Source of the DNA: Strongylocentrotus droebachiensis
Taxonomy: Eukaryota > Echinodermata > Echinoidea > Camarodonta > Strongylocentrotidae
Assembly (NCBI GenBank): GCA_035222895.1
Contig: JAVYIG010007877.1
Coordinates: 1-64,000 of the forward strand
Length of the DNA: 64,000 nucleotides
Reading direction: 5' to 3'
The notes below the pieces were generated by a model that saw only the letters and a list, made by a program, of their open reading frames with translations, was not told the DNA's origin and did no database searches. A program made the position numbers and the translations under genes. How positions within the stretch are numbered: the stretch's first letter is position 1; the number at the start of each line of letters is the position of its first letter. Below, piece after piece: positions 43,841 through 54,632 of the stretch.

Positions 43841-45114
43841 AACTAGAAATTTAATTCGTCACGAAGACGAATAAGGTGGTCTGTCTAAGTCTTATGATAG
43901 AATTGAGAATGGGAGAAGTTATATAGACATGTAAACAATGATGATCATGATGACCATGATGATGATCATGATAGTAAAGGTGATGATGATGATGATGATA
44001 ATGATAATGTTATATGATGATAAAAACGATAATGTTAATGATGATGATGAGCATGAGCATGATCCTGACATCTCCCATAGACATAACAGGCAAATATGAC
44101 AAAATTGTATTGTCGCCTTTAATCGAAAATTTAACTATGATGACGTCATCCAAATGAAAATTAAATGACATATTTTTGATAGAGAACTATCTCAGCTACA
44201 ACATATCAAAATCTGGGAGAAAATGGAAGACCGATAAGTGAGATAATCTCAATTAAACAAAGACAAAAATGACGTCATCGACAAAATACATTTGTTTGAG
44301 TTTAGATGCCAATATGATGACTTTGTTTCACTTTGTACGAGTCAGAGTGGTAATAAATCATATCTCCAACTCAAGCTTTCTCCAACCATGATATAAAAAT
44401 TGGGTGTCGATGGGCTATCTGAAGAGCTATTTCGATTTTTAAAATGGCATGTTTTTGATCAAATTTGCATTATATCGCCCATAGCAGTACGCGCGGATTT
44501 TGAACTTTGACGCACGCTCACGACCTTATGAAATATGAAGAGTGACTGAAATTAATGTAAATTGTCAATTACGTTAAGAGAAATCCAAATCATGTAAACA
44601 TTTTGAATTTGCCGTTCTCCGCGCGCTGTGAGCGCGCACACCGCGCGCGGGGACACAAACGGACGGAAAATTTTGAAATGCTTAAAATGACCTGATTCGT
44701 ACTCTCGTTTAATAGTTAAGTGATTTTGAGCAATTTTAAATTTTGACGCGCACATACGCGCGCGTCATGACCTTTATGTGACCTTTGATGACATGACCTG
44801 TTGACCCTTGACCTGAAGTATATGTGATATGAATATGAATGAACTTTGAGTACGCATCATGAAGATATGATGGATAATGTGATTTCACAAAATGGCGCCT
44901 GGATGACGTCACGATAATCTGATGACCTTGAAAATGTTCCTGTCACGTCTCATGATGATTACCTATGACTGTGTCAAAATTGAGAAAAATTGGGTGGATG
45001 GATATTGAGAAATCGGTTGCACAAAAAAGTGGAGAAATAAATAAAAATAAATAATAAATAAAGAAAGAAAATTCTGACGAAATCAATAGGTGGTCTGTTG
45101 ATAACAGACCACCT
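43841..45114 (+). mobile_element. Hairpin-ended non-coding element, copy 2 (tandem)
   Basis: Same 5' end (AACTAGAAATTTAATTCGTC, then CACGAAGACGAATAAGG) and same 3' end as copy 1, about 230 bp shorter by internal deletions. Junction with copy 1 has no spacer. It adjoins the 3' end of the minus-strand LINE at 45115. Diverged from copy 1 at many positions, so the tandem is not brand new. Confidence 0.85.
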
Positions 45115-47230
45115 AATAATTAACAACATTTGTATAGCGCTTATCACAAAATATGTCTCTAAGCGCTTAAGAAAAATAGAACGAGAAGGAATTACAGCCA
45201 AATATTAAGTTATACATAATAGATAGTGGACAATCGAGGGGGCTGCATATGCAAATGAAAAAGGCTATTTAACAAAAAAGTAGGTTTTTAACATGGATTT
45301 GAATTTGTCTGTTGAATCTGCTTGTTTTATACATTGAGGTAAATTGTTCCAGAGTTGAGGGGATGCTGCATGAAAAGTTCGGGAACCATAAGACTGGGTA
45401 TTGGTGGCAGGAACTATTAAGAGTGATTTCTTGTTTGAGCGCAGGTTGCGGGAGGGTAAGTATTCTGATATCAGCCTTTGAAGGTAGACTGGAGCTGTTT
45501 TTGTCAAACATTGGAAAGTCAGCAAGAGGATCTTAAAATCAATTCGTTCCCGGACTCTTAGCATATGAAGCTCCCTCAACAGTGGAGTGATGGACTCACG
45601 TGAACGACGCTTTGCAATAAGTCTAGCAGCTGAATTTTGTACTCTCTGCAATTTGTTAATTTGTGCATCAGGAAGACCATACAGAAGACTGTTGCAAAAG
45701 TCAATACGAGACATGACCAGTGACTGAACAAGTCTCTGGGTGGTCTTTTTAGTAAGAAACTGACGGATGCTACCGATTTTATGCAACGCAAATGAGGCAG
45801 ATCTGCATACATTGTTCACATGAGTCTTCAGAGATAGATTATTATCAAATGTGACCCCGAGGTTTCTAGCACCTGTAGAACATTCTATGTCAGTACCATC
45901 AAGACATACATCATCAATCGGACTACAAGTCCTATGTCTGCTAACAAAGTGTATACACTCCGTCTTATTTTCATTTAATTTCAATCCATTCTGTATGGAC
46001 CAATTCTTAATGTCTGTAAAACATGCACTGAGTCTTTGTAGAGCAACAGCATGGTTATCCTTCTTTAGCACGAGGTAAATTTGAGTGTCGTCTGCATAAG
46101 TCATACACGATAGGCCATGGTGTTTGATGACATCCTCTAATGGAGACGAGAAAAGTGTAAATGCTAACGGACCGATAACAGATCCTTGGGGTACTCCGAA
46201 GTTCGAAGAGCTGACATGTGACTCACAGTCGCTAACAAAAACAGACTGAGTTCTGTTAGTGAGGTAGGATCGAAACCATTCCAAGGCTGTGTCTTTGAGT
46301 CCAAATCTATCATGCAAACGGCTTAGAAGGGCATCATGACTCACGGTGTCAAAGGCTGCAGAATAGTCCAACAGCAACAGAATCGCTTCATCGCCTTTAT
46401 CCAGGGAAAGTAGAATGTCATTTGAAACTTTTAGCAGGGCAGTTTCACAACTATGATGTGGCCGGTATCCAGATTGCATCTCAGAATATAGGTTATGCTC
46501 GGACAAATACTCCTGGATTTGTTTTAACACGGCTCTCTCTACAGTCTTTCCCAAGAACTGAAGATTAGATACAGGCCTGTAGCTCTTCAGATCATCAGGA
46601 CTCAGCTTCGTGGACTTCAAGAGTGGAGTCACATGAGCATGTTTGAGAGAATCAGGGAAATGACCATTGGTGATTGAAGCATTCACAATAGATGTTATAA
46701 CCGGGGTTAATTCATTAATGCATTTCTTCAGCAGCCAAGTAGGGATTGGGTCGAGTCGGGTGGAAGTTGAACGAGACTTTAGGATCAGTCCACAAACTTG
46801 GCCCTGTGATATTGGAGAAAAGGCATCAAAACATTGCAGAGTGCTTCGAAAACTGATATGGGCTAGATTACTTGAAGGTAGACTCTCGAGAGACCTGACA
46901 AGGACATCAATCTTGGTGCTGAAGAAATTACAGAAACGATCGGCAAGAGATAGACGAGGGTCATCATCTGACGGGAGGACCATCCTTGTGGAGGTAGAAG
47001 ACAAACGATCAACTCTTTGAAAGAGTTGATGGGTATCACATTCATCAAGTTGTTCAGAGTAATACTCCCTTTTAGCCATGGCAAGTCGGTTGCTGTAGAG
47101 ACGACATTCATCCTTCAGGATTTGGCGGTCAATTTCGGCTCTGGAGAGACGATATTTCCTCTCAAGTTGTCTTACCCTCTGCTTACTCTTACGGAGATCA
47201 TCGGTAAACCATCTGTTGCTGTTCAATGTT
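45115..47230 (-). mobile_element. CR1/Rex1-like LINE, 5'-truncated
   Basis: Minus-strand element: ORF2 part (47226-45265), then a 3' UTR containing two TAAGCGCT motifs and ending in ATGTTGTTAATTATT at 45115. The endonuclease and ORF1 are missing; homology begins just before FTDDL near 47226, so it was truncated on insertion. The AAT run at 42325-42341 may be the displaced rest of its tail. Confidence 0.82.
45265..47226 (-). CDS. LINE ORF2 fragment: intact reverse transcriptase, no endonuclease
   Basis: Open for 653 codons without interruption; the initiating codon is not genuine because the frame is 5'-truncated (starts at TTG). After a basic linker (FTDDLRKSKQRVRQLERKYR), RT motifs occur in order: LDPIPTWLLK, YRPVSNLQFLGKTVERAV (215-233), QSGYRPHHSCETALL, LLLDYSAAFDTVSHD (284-298, catalytic Asp), FGVPQGSVIGPLAFTLF, TYADDTQIYL (376-385, catalytic Asp pair), NLGVTFDNNL, IDFCNSLLYGLP and LWNNLPQCIKQ. 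The style is that of the CR1/Rex1/Babar group. The intact frame suggests young insertion, but without the nuclease it cannot transpose by itself. Confidence 0.9.
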   Translation of the reverse strand: MNSNRWFTDDLRKSKQRVRQLERKYRLSRAEIDRQILKDECRLYSNRLAMAKREYYSEQLDECDTHQLFQRVDRLSSTSTRMVLPSDDDPRLSLADRFCNFFSTKIDVLVRSLESLPSSNLAHISFRSTLQCFDAFSPISQGQVCGLILKSRSTSTRLDPIPTWLLKKCINELTPVITSIVNASITNGHFPDSLKHAHVTPLLKSTKLSPDDLKSYRPVSNLQFLGKTVERAVLKQIQEYLSEHNLYSEMQSGYRPHHSCETALLKVSNDILLSLDKGDEAILLLLDYSAAFDTVSHDALLSRLHDRFGLKDTALEWFRSYLTNRTQSVFVSDCESHVSSSNFGVPQGSVIGPLAFTLFSSPLEDVIKHHGLSCMTYADDTQIYLVLKKDNHAVALQRLSACFTDIKNWSIQNGLKLNENKTECIHFVSRHRTCSPIDDVCLDGTDIECSTGARNLGVTFDNNLSLKTHVNNVCRSASFALHKIGSIRQFLTKKTTQRLVQSLVMSRIDFCNSLLYGLPDAQINKLQRVQNSAARLIAKRRSRESITPLLRELHMLRVRERIDFKILLLTFQCLTKTAPVYLQRLISEYLPSRNLRSNKKSLLIVPATNTQSYGSRTFHAASPQLWNNLPQCIKQADSTDKFKSMLKTYFFVK

Positions 47231-47239
47231 CTTGCATGC

Positions 47240-47700
47240 AGAATTGTTTACCAATTATATACACCAGGATATACACCTGTATGTCTTAAAACATTGCTGA
47301 CACGTAATTAATGAGCTGGAAATGAAACTGTCGTTGATTGGAATAGTCCTATTACATGAAAATACAATATTCAACATTTTGAGGCCGAATTAACTTCATG
47401 AATAAATATTGATTGATTTTCGTTATGATTACAGGAAACAACATTACAATCCAACACACCGTCAAGAAATTAATGTTTGTTTTTTTTCATTTGTGAATGA
47501 GTAACAACAATATGAGCAAGAAACCATCTTGCTTTATCTAGAAAATAAAAAAAATGTTATATACAGTATATAATTTTACACAAAGCAGCTTCCAGCAATC
47601 CACGCAAAAGGTTGCAATTATAAGCATTTTCTTTATTGATTAGTTACTCAACAATATACACAAGGGATATTGGCAGAATGATAATAATGAATAACATAAT
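47240..47700. other. Spacer between head-to-head LINEs
   Basis: AT-rich; no gene, SINE or inverted-repeat ends recognised. Confidence 0.45.
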
Positions 47701-47725
47701 GAAAGAAAGCCGTTAGTAACATTAT

Positions 47726-49291
47726 TTGTTGATTACTGGGTATAAACCAAAGCCCAAGACTCTTGGATTTGACATAACACAGGACTTTGTCGATGAACTG
47801 AATGACTTCTATTGTAGATATGATAAAAAGTTTACAGTTGAAAATGACGTAATTGCACTCAGACTAAGACAAATGTTAAGTGAATCTGAAAATGTAATTT
47901 GTATCTCTGAACATGATGTAAGGCGATGTTTTGGGGCACTTAAAACTAATAAAGCCCCAGGGCCTGACGGTATCTGTAACAAAGTACTCAAGCTTTGTAG
48001 GGATCAGTTAGCCGGGGTATTTAATGAACTTTTCAACCATTCACTGGAAAAGGGACATATCCCGACTCTTTGGAAAACATCCCTGATAAAACCAATTCCT
48101 AAAGGGAAGAAAGTGAAGGAACTTAATGACCTTCGACCCATTTCACTCACTTGTAGTGTTATGAAATGTTTCGAAAAGATCATGATGAAGTACCTTCTTG
48201 AATACACTTCCCCCTACATTGACCCCATGCAGTTTGCATACAGATGTAAGAGAGGAGTTGACGATGCAGTACTAACATACCTACATAAGGTATATGCCCA
48301 TTTAGACAAGGCTAAGACCTATGTAAGATCCACTTTCGTGGATTTTTCTAGTGCTTTCAACACTATTATCCCCCACCTTCTGATAAACAAACTCATTGAT
48401 ATGGAAGTCCCTCCCCAGTTAAGTCTGTGGATACAGAGTTTTTTAAGTGACAGACCACAGAGAGTGGTCTTAGGTAACGCCTTATCCTGTCCAAGAATTG
48501 TAAATACAGGGGCGCCCCAGGGCTGTGTCATCTCCCCCGCGCTCTTCTCCCTCTACACAAGTGACTGTCTATGTAATGTAGGAGAGTGCAGTATCATCAA
48601 ATATGCGGATGATACTGTAATCACAGGTTATCTTTCTGAAGATGTAGACCCATACGTTAAGGTTATAGATGAGTTTGTTAAATGGTGCAATGACCACTTC
48701 CTAATACTAAACGTAACTAAAACAAAAGAGATCATAATTGATTTTCGCCGAAACCCCTTCGATCATACCCCGATTTTGATAAATGATACTCCTGTAGAAC
48801 AAGTTACAGAGTACAGGTATTTAGGTACTACTATCTCAAAGTCACTTGATTGGACTAAGAACATTGTAGACATCCAAAAGAAAGCCAACCAGAGACTATA
48901 CTTTATTAGGGTAATGAAAAACTTAAGAGTAGATAGTAAGTTGATAGAACTGTTCTTTAAGTCCCTAATTCAGAGTGTCCTAACCTTCAACCTAATTTGC
49001 TATTATGCAAACGCTAAAATTGCTGCCAAGAAACTACTCGAACGTCCCAGAAAGGCAGCAAAACGTATCACAGGAGCCGATCTAACATCCATAGAAGATC
49101 TGTATCAGAAAAATGCCCTTTCTAAAGTAAAACAAATAATGCATGACCCCTCGCACCCACTGAATGAGCACTTCAATTATAACAGATCTGGAATACGCCT
49201 GTGCACACCACGAACCCAACGTGCACGTTTCCGAAGATCCTTTATCCCCGACTCCATTCATCTTTTCAATTCCAAAGCAAAACGTGTTTGA
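47726..49291 (+). CDS. LINE reverse transcriptase, endonuclease-less intact frame
   Basis: 521 codons open. The first codon is TTG after an in-frame stop, so the start is an effect of truncation. Motifs: TNKAPGPDGICNKVLK (74-89), LRPISLTCSVMKCFEKI (136-152), MQFAYRCKRGVDDAV, STFVDFSSAFNTI (202-214, catalytic Asp), TGAPQGCVISPALFSLYTSD, IKYADDTVITGY (291-302, catalytic Asp pair), LNVTKTKEIIIDFRR, EYRYLGTTISKSLDW and a C-terminal TQRARFRRSFIPDSI block. The last block differs from the WNxLP tail of the CR1-like elements nearby, so this is a distinct family. No frameshift. Confidence 0.9.
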   Translation: MLITGYKPKPKTLGFDITQDFVDELNDFYCRYDKKFTVENDVIALRLRQMLSESENVICISEHDVRRCFGALKTNKAPGPDGICNKVLKLCRDQLAGVFNELFNHSLEKGHIPTLWKTSLIKPIPKGKKVKELNDLRPISLTCSVMKCFEKIMMKYLLEYTSPYIDPMQFAYRCKRGVDDAVLTYLHKVYAHLDKAKTYVRSTFVDFSSAFNTIIPHLLINKLIDMEVPPQLSLWIQSFLSDRPQRVVLGNALSCPRIVNTGAPQGCVISPALFSLYTSDCLCNVGECSIIKYADDTVITGYLSEDVDPYVKVIDEFVKWCNDHFLILNVTKTKEIIIDFRRNPFDHTPILINDTPVEQVTEYRYLGTTISKSLDWTKNIVDIQKKANQRLYFIRVMKNLRVDSKLIELFFKSLIQSVLTFNLICYYANAKIAAKKLLERPRKAAKRITGADLTSIEDLYQKNALSKVKQIMHDPSHPLNEHFNYNRSGIRLCTPRTQRARFRRSFIPDSIHLFNSKAKRV

Positions 49292-49457
49292 TTACTATGA
49301 ACCTACCATGTAATGTATCAATATAAATGTATATGCCATGAATACTGCATCCAACTATTTACTAACGTTTGAGCCAGTAACTACAACTTATGTGTCATCA
49401 ATAAACTTAACAATAATAACGATGCCGGTATTAATTATACTATTGAAAATGGTAATC

Positions 49458-49458
<1 letters not shown>

Positions 49459-49510
<52 letters not shown>
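49459..49510 (+). repeat. (AAT)n microsatellite
   Basis: About 17 AAT units inside the LINE 3' UTR. Confidence 0.95.
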
Positions 49511-49511
<1 letters not shown>

Positions 49512-50171
49512 TCATGTATTTATTATCATTTTAAGATTTAATATGGAATAATCAATGAATATTAAATAATTTAGCTTCATATTTTGTAAAATGGAATCTG
49601 ATATTATCTCTTCAACCACCATACTGCCATATATACAGTGGCTTACTCACATATTATCTCATTCTTTATGTATGCTTATCATAATGTTCATGTTTATCAC
49701 TGTCTTGTAATATTTCATGTATATATTTGTATTGTAATACTCTGTAACCAGTGGAAAACAAATTTCCTGTAAAGGACAATAAATTCTTATACTTATATAC
49801 TTATTAGTTTAAACATTAAACATCTTACATACGATATAGATTTAATCTTAAAACTAAGATCACGCTTAAACAAAACCTAACCGGGATTTTCCTTTTTTGT
49901 ATTGGTCAAACACAATGTCTAAAAGGGTTCTCATTCATTTATTTTGTTACCATGTGATTGTAGAATTGTAAACAAAAATTTACATCACTCTGTGGCAGGG
50001 TTGTATGTCGTCAGTTTTGTAAACAGATTTTAACGTTGGACATATTCGAATCAATACTCACATTACAAAATGTAATCGTTTTAATTCATTCTGTAAATCG
50101 TAGTTCAGTATCATGAGATAAACTGATACGGGTGTCCTTCACTCAAAAATACGTCGAGATTATAGCATCAG

Positions 50172-50520
50172 TATCCACCTACTTCTGAAACACAGCCCTC
50201 GCCACTAGAAACGGGAACGTACTTTCCGACCATGTACCATAGACAGGGGCGGATCCAGCCGGCGGCAAGGGAGGGGCCCGATTAGGGGGCCCAATTCGTA
50301 AGAAAATGTTAAGCGAATATTAAAGCGAGAAAGGGGGATAAGGAGCACGGGGAGGTTCAATTTACCTTTTTTGGGGGCCAGAGGAGGGGCGGCTCCCCCT
50401 GGATCCGCCACTGACCGTTGAACAGACTGATGGAGTGGGTCATTTTGCTATTGCATTTAGCTGTTGCCATAACATATCAATGGGTTCTTACAACTCTAAC
50501 AAAAATGAGTAAATATTACG
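50172..50520 (+). repeat. Dispersed repeat copy, split by a hAT MITE
   Basis: CATCAGTATCCACCTACTTC...CATGTACC (about 50168-50238) and ...GGTCATTTTGCTATTG... (about 50438-50520) match 56518-56615, and the right part matches 63905-64000. The MITE at 50244-50413 interrupts it; 56580-56590 shows the uninterrupted form. Confidence 0.72.
50244..50413. mobile_element. 170-bp hAT-type MITE
   Basis: Ends CAGGGGCGGATCCAGCC (left) and TGGATCCGCCACTG (right), imperfect inverted repeats of the hAT type. Flanking octamers ACCATAGA and ACCGTTGA match at six of eight positions, fitting an aged 8-bp duplication. Interior GC-rich at both ends, no coding. The surrounding repeat exists without it at 56515-56620. 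Confidence 0.8.
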
Positions 50521-50629
50521 TCCAAGATTGAATTAACAAGTGGGCTCCTACCAAAAATTATATAACCGAAATAAATGAAAATGGTGAAATGAAAAGAATA
50601 AACGAACTGTGCGTGATTGAATGAGATGA

Positions 50630-50690
50630 TCGAGGTAATAATGCTATTTCTAAAGCGCTTATAGGGACGGCATGTCGTATTAAGCGCCAT
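50630..50690 (-). repeat. LINE/SINE 3'-end fragment (AAGCGCTT)
   Basis: On the minus strand: ATGGCGCTTAATACGACATG, then CCTATAAGCGCTTTAGAAAT and ATTATTACC. Same AAGCGCT/ATT-tail style as the LINE end at 45115. Confidence 0.4.
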
Positions 50691-51189
50691 GATAATTTGT
50701 TCATCACATTATCTCTGCCAAAATATTCTCCTCGAAGTCAATTTCCAAGACTTAATGAACTTAAACTCTGGACCAGTCACTACTTAGCTTTCACCATGAT
50801 CCCTAAAACTAACCATAAACCAGAATGAAACCCGGATACATTTTCGCCGAAGCAGGTGATGGTTTATCGTCGTGTCGCGAACTACCACGAGCGAAATTTC
50901 TCTCCTTTCCTTTTTTTTGAAACAAATTGTGATGCCCTTTTCGAGTTTAAGATGAACATCAATATCAATACGCAAATGAGGGTCAAACTTAAGAAACATA
51001 AAAAAGTAGCATTAGTGACGAAATCGTTTCGTCCCGGTAACTAAAGTTCTTACTTTGGATATTGTACACAAGATGTAAAGGCAGACATATTGAGAAAAAA
51101 AAATGAAATAAGAAATAGAGTATCATCTTGATTATTGATATAACCCAGACGAAATTATGGTGAAGATAATTTTCAATGAGTGCGCAGGT

Positions 51190-52176
51190 TTAGTTTATGC
51201 TCGTACACGGTATTAAGCGCAAAAACGATATGACCTCCTCCATCAGAGCATCTCTGTATGCTTTCTTGGTCACTAAACCTATCATATTTCCGAAAGTCAG
51301 ACAAAGGAGCAACCACCACACAAACATTGTTACTGCATAAGAGATTATTTTTGATTGAGCACTTACTATCATCCAAATTGCTACGGGACTCCACGTTAAA
51401 ACAAACCACCCGACCGTTATAACAGTTACACACAGCGCCCTCTTTATTGACCTGATCTTTACAAAGATGCCTTGCCCTTGATGGAGATGTAGCGCTCCAG
51501 CTAATTCCTGAGCACGAATCTTCTGAGCATGGTTGTAGGTGACGATCAAAAGCCTGATATACACTGAGATAAAAACGACACTTGGTGTTATCATAACAAC
51601 TATTAAAAGAATAAGACCTGTCCACGTGTTGCTACTCTTCTTTTGTGCGACGTAACAGATTCCTGTAGACATCTCTAAGACTTCCATCCATCTGCTACTG
51701 ATGAGAAGCATGCCTATAGAAATTGGAATGGTTGCAAACACACATAACCACATTTTTACATCTGTCATTGCAGCAGTATACCTGTATGGCATAATGATGG
51801 ATAAGAGACGATTCCCATTTTGCAAGACGTATAGCGCATTATTGTAGATTGCGATAAGTACCAGAAACCAAGCACTCCCGATGCAGTATATGTTTCTCAG
51901 GTTCCAGGACTGATTGACGACCAGAGGGACCGTAAGTCCGAAGCTCACTGCCAGTAAGATGTCACAGACAGCGTGAACTGTAAAGATAATTCTGCTGGAT
52001 TTCGGCACATCCTGGAGGGACCGAATGGTTCTGAAATGTGCAATGTTAAGACATATCGACACTACGGAGGTGAGACTAATTACGGAGGCGTAGATTATTC
52101 TAGAATACGCAGGGACGGTGGTATTAATCAACGAAGTAGGTAATGTATCGCTCCAGTATGAAACGTTACTCTTCAT
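51190..52176 (-). CDS. Rhodopsin-class (class A) GPCR, orphan, divergent
   Basis: Intact single-exon gene of 328 residues from an ATG at 52176. N-terminus has two N-glycosylation sites (NVS 4-6, NTT 18-20). Seven hydrophobic segments. TM1 ends SICLNIAHF (Asn 44); TM2 has VCDILLAV (Asp 72). Cys 98 before TM3 and Cys 174 in ECL2 can form the disulfide. The DRY triad reads GNR (121-123) followed by the usual basic loop (MPYRYTAAM). TM6 has FVLTWSPVAIW (258-268), keeping the W-x-P. TM7 reads FGNMIGLV where NPxxY is expected. The third loop is basic (KIRAQE...KIRSIKR). Not a close relative of the receptor at 39.7 kb. Ligand unknown. Confidence 0.85.
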   Translation of the reverse strand: MKSNVSYWSDTLPTSLINTTVPAYSRIIYASVISLTSVVSICLNIAHFRTIRSLQDVPKSSRIIFTVHAVCDILLAVSFGLTVPLVVNQSWNLRNIYCIGSAWFLVLIAIYNNALYVLQNGNRLLSIIMPYRYTAAMTDVKMWLCVFATIPISIGMLLISSRWMEVLEMSTGICYVAQKKSSNTWTGLILLIVVMITPSVVFISVYIRLLIVTYNHAQKIRAQELAGALHLHQGQGIFVKIRSIKRALCVTVITVGWFVLTWSPVAIWMIVSAQSKIISYAVTMFVWWLLLCLTFGNMIGLVTKKAYRDALMEEVISFLRLIPCTSIN

Positions 52177-52179
52177 TTT

Positions 52180-52975
52180 GTTCGCGGACTGAATTTCAGG
52201 CGAAAGTTCTTAGATCAATTATGTATTTATTGCATAGAGTTATCATTGAGAATAACCTGTATGCCATACAGGCTATGTAATTTCATCAATGAATCGCAAC
52301 AAACGTGACAAGAAATCATAAAGACAAAAATGAGTCTCGATTCTGTTAGGCCTTAGTCCTCAGTTCAACGGCGAAAATATATAATTCCCCTCTAGGAAAA
52401 GACCGATGATGCTTTGGGTCGTTAACGAAAGGTAGATCACTCATTGCTCCTCGTTTTACACACCTTTAATGAAACAAATGTACACGAGAACATTTCAGTT
52501 GCATCGTGCTTTATATCTTTTAATGTGTTTCTTTAAAACGGAATTTACACTGATTCCGAATGTATTTCAATATTTCGCTATTGTTGAACAATGTTTAGGA
52601 GCTTCAATTTCATTCAACTTTGTGGTATATTTTTTATCCCTCAGTTGTTAATTAAAAAGATGTGCAAATATTGTTATTCAATATCACCACCCAGAGAACC
52701 CGTCCTAAAAGTAACTGTTAGTATACATTAAGATGTGATTGCCTTTCATCAAATGTCACACGCCCAAAAATATTTGTTCTTGCTACTGCTGGCAGTAATT
52801 GTATTTTGCACAATGGCTATCAACGCCGACAATTTAACGATGTTTTAGGTGACGTAAAGCAATAGTGATATTGTCAGTAGACAACCAATAGGATCTATTG
52901 TCAAGCCACCAGGCATTGACATATTATGATAAGCTGCAAATATTACCGTCGTTCTGATTGACGTTAAGTTGTGCG

Positions 52976-53022
<47 letters not shown>

Positions 53023-53530
53023 TATCTTACTAAAGGTTTCATTAGAGGGACATTTTGAGTAAAAGGTGAGTTATTATGTAGACATTGTCTTTAGGAGGAC
53101 ATTTTCGTGTCCTATTAATGTGTGTACGTAATATCATAGAAGGCTTATTTCATTATACAGTGCGTCCCAGACCATGAAAATCCTATCAACATTTTACCGA
53201 TGTGATTTTATAGCAAAACATGTGTCTAACAATGCCTTGCATGGTAATCAATGTATAGTTTTAGTCTGATGTTGTGTGATCCTTTAATCGAATGTCAATT
53301 ATAAACCATCTCATAAAGTATCAAATATAACTATATAGTATGCATATAGAGATTCAAGAAGTAATAAACTAAATTAAAACATGTCTTGAAGTAAAAAGAC
53401 ACTGAAGTAAAATTTTAATTTCCTCTTATTTAATAAATTTCATTTGTAAACAAATATGTTTTGTTCGAAATATTTAGGCATATGGAAACGTTTGCTTGGA
53501 TTTGTCTAATAAAAGAAGTTGAATACAACA
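52180..53530. other. Non-coding flank with (TA)n
   Basis: Upstream flank of the minus-strand GPCR. A (TA)n run lies at 52979-53020. No other feature recognised. Confidence 0.5.
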
Positions 53531-54630
53531 CACAGTGTTGAGTGCAGAGGTCACGGACAAAGAACTGTAACCTACGTAGAACGATCATCCCCATTCAAAG
53601 TGCACAGATCAACGTGTGGCCGTTGATCGTGCTGGGAGATACGCTCGAGTGCACACTCATCCATTTTGCTTAGTCCTCGATCTTTTCAGCTCACAAATTT
53701 AAAGAATTCAAGCCTAGCCTGTCGTTGAGAAAAAGTGGCGAACACATCAGAGGACTAACAAAGATGGCGGATACCACTTGATCACGTACGAGCGCTGGTC
53801 ACATTTTTCGAGCCTTTTACGTGTATACAGTTCTGTGGTCACAGGCCACATGCATCATCTGGCATGTAGTTCCATTATGTGAATGAGTATAAATTCAGAC
53901 AAAAATATACAACCAATCAAAACAAGTTTAATACGAGAAGAAAGCTAACGATTAATATATTCATTAGTCGCCCATCCAAAGCCGTCTGACCGCCATGGAA
54001 TTAGTGAGGCATTGCGAGAGTGACCGAAGTGAGATTGAAACTCGCTATTTCGCTCATCTCCAACGTAAAAAGAGACGACAATGTGCTGGATTACAATGTT
54101 TTTTCCGTCAAAAGTACAGAGAAAGTGCATATTTTTTTGTATTATATACCTCACTTAAGAAATCCAGCCATCTGATTGGTCGAAATTGCATTCATAAACT
54201 TTAACTATTCCTGTAAAATTCCCGGTAAAATTCCAAACCCATGTAATAGTTCAAAAAAATAGTTCTAAAATCCCAGTTACCATAGTTACTGGGAAAATAG
54301 TTCAGTCTTGGTGAAATACCCATAGGTTCACATGTTTAAAAATGGTCTGAGCGATCGAGGATACAGAACGTGTGCGATGAATTGGTCGGTAATTTCAATA
54401 CAATTGAATCTCGATCGATCTTACCGACAATTTTATCTTGCATTGTTGACATGAAGACGAAAATAAACTTCCAAAAACAACATCTGCCGATAGATTTTGA
54501 TCTAAGTTCGTGCCAATGCATTGCAAAAGCAAAAGAAGGGCCTGTTTAATGGAGCTGCCGCGAAGCATCCAGCACGCGAAGCCGTTTTCAATCTATTTTA
54601 ATGTATACATCACAGAAAACTGTATGGTAA
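53530..54630. other. Non-coding stretch, nothing recognised
   Basis: No supported gene. Repeated TAGTTC and AAATTCC motifs occur at 54200-54300. Confidence 0.4.
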
Positions 54631-54632
54631 CA

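Larger units (their letters stand above)
47700..49803 (+). mobile_element. Jockey-superfamily LINE, 5'-truncated
   Basis: RT frame (47729-49291), about 500 bp of 3' UTR with an AAT microsatellite, and a 3' terminus GGACAATAAATTCTTATACT, a TTCTTATA-type short-repeat tail. 5' end truncated between 47690 and 47730. The relic at 9205-9530 belongs to the same family. Clade below the superfamily not assigned. Confidence 0.82.
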
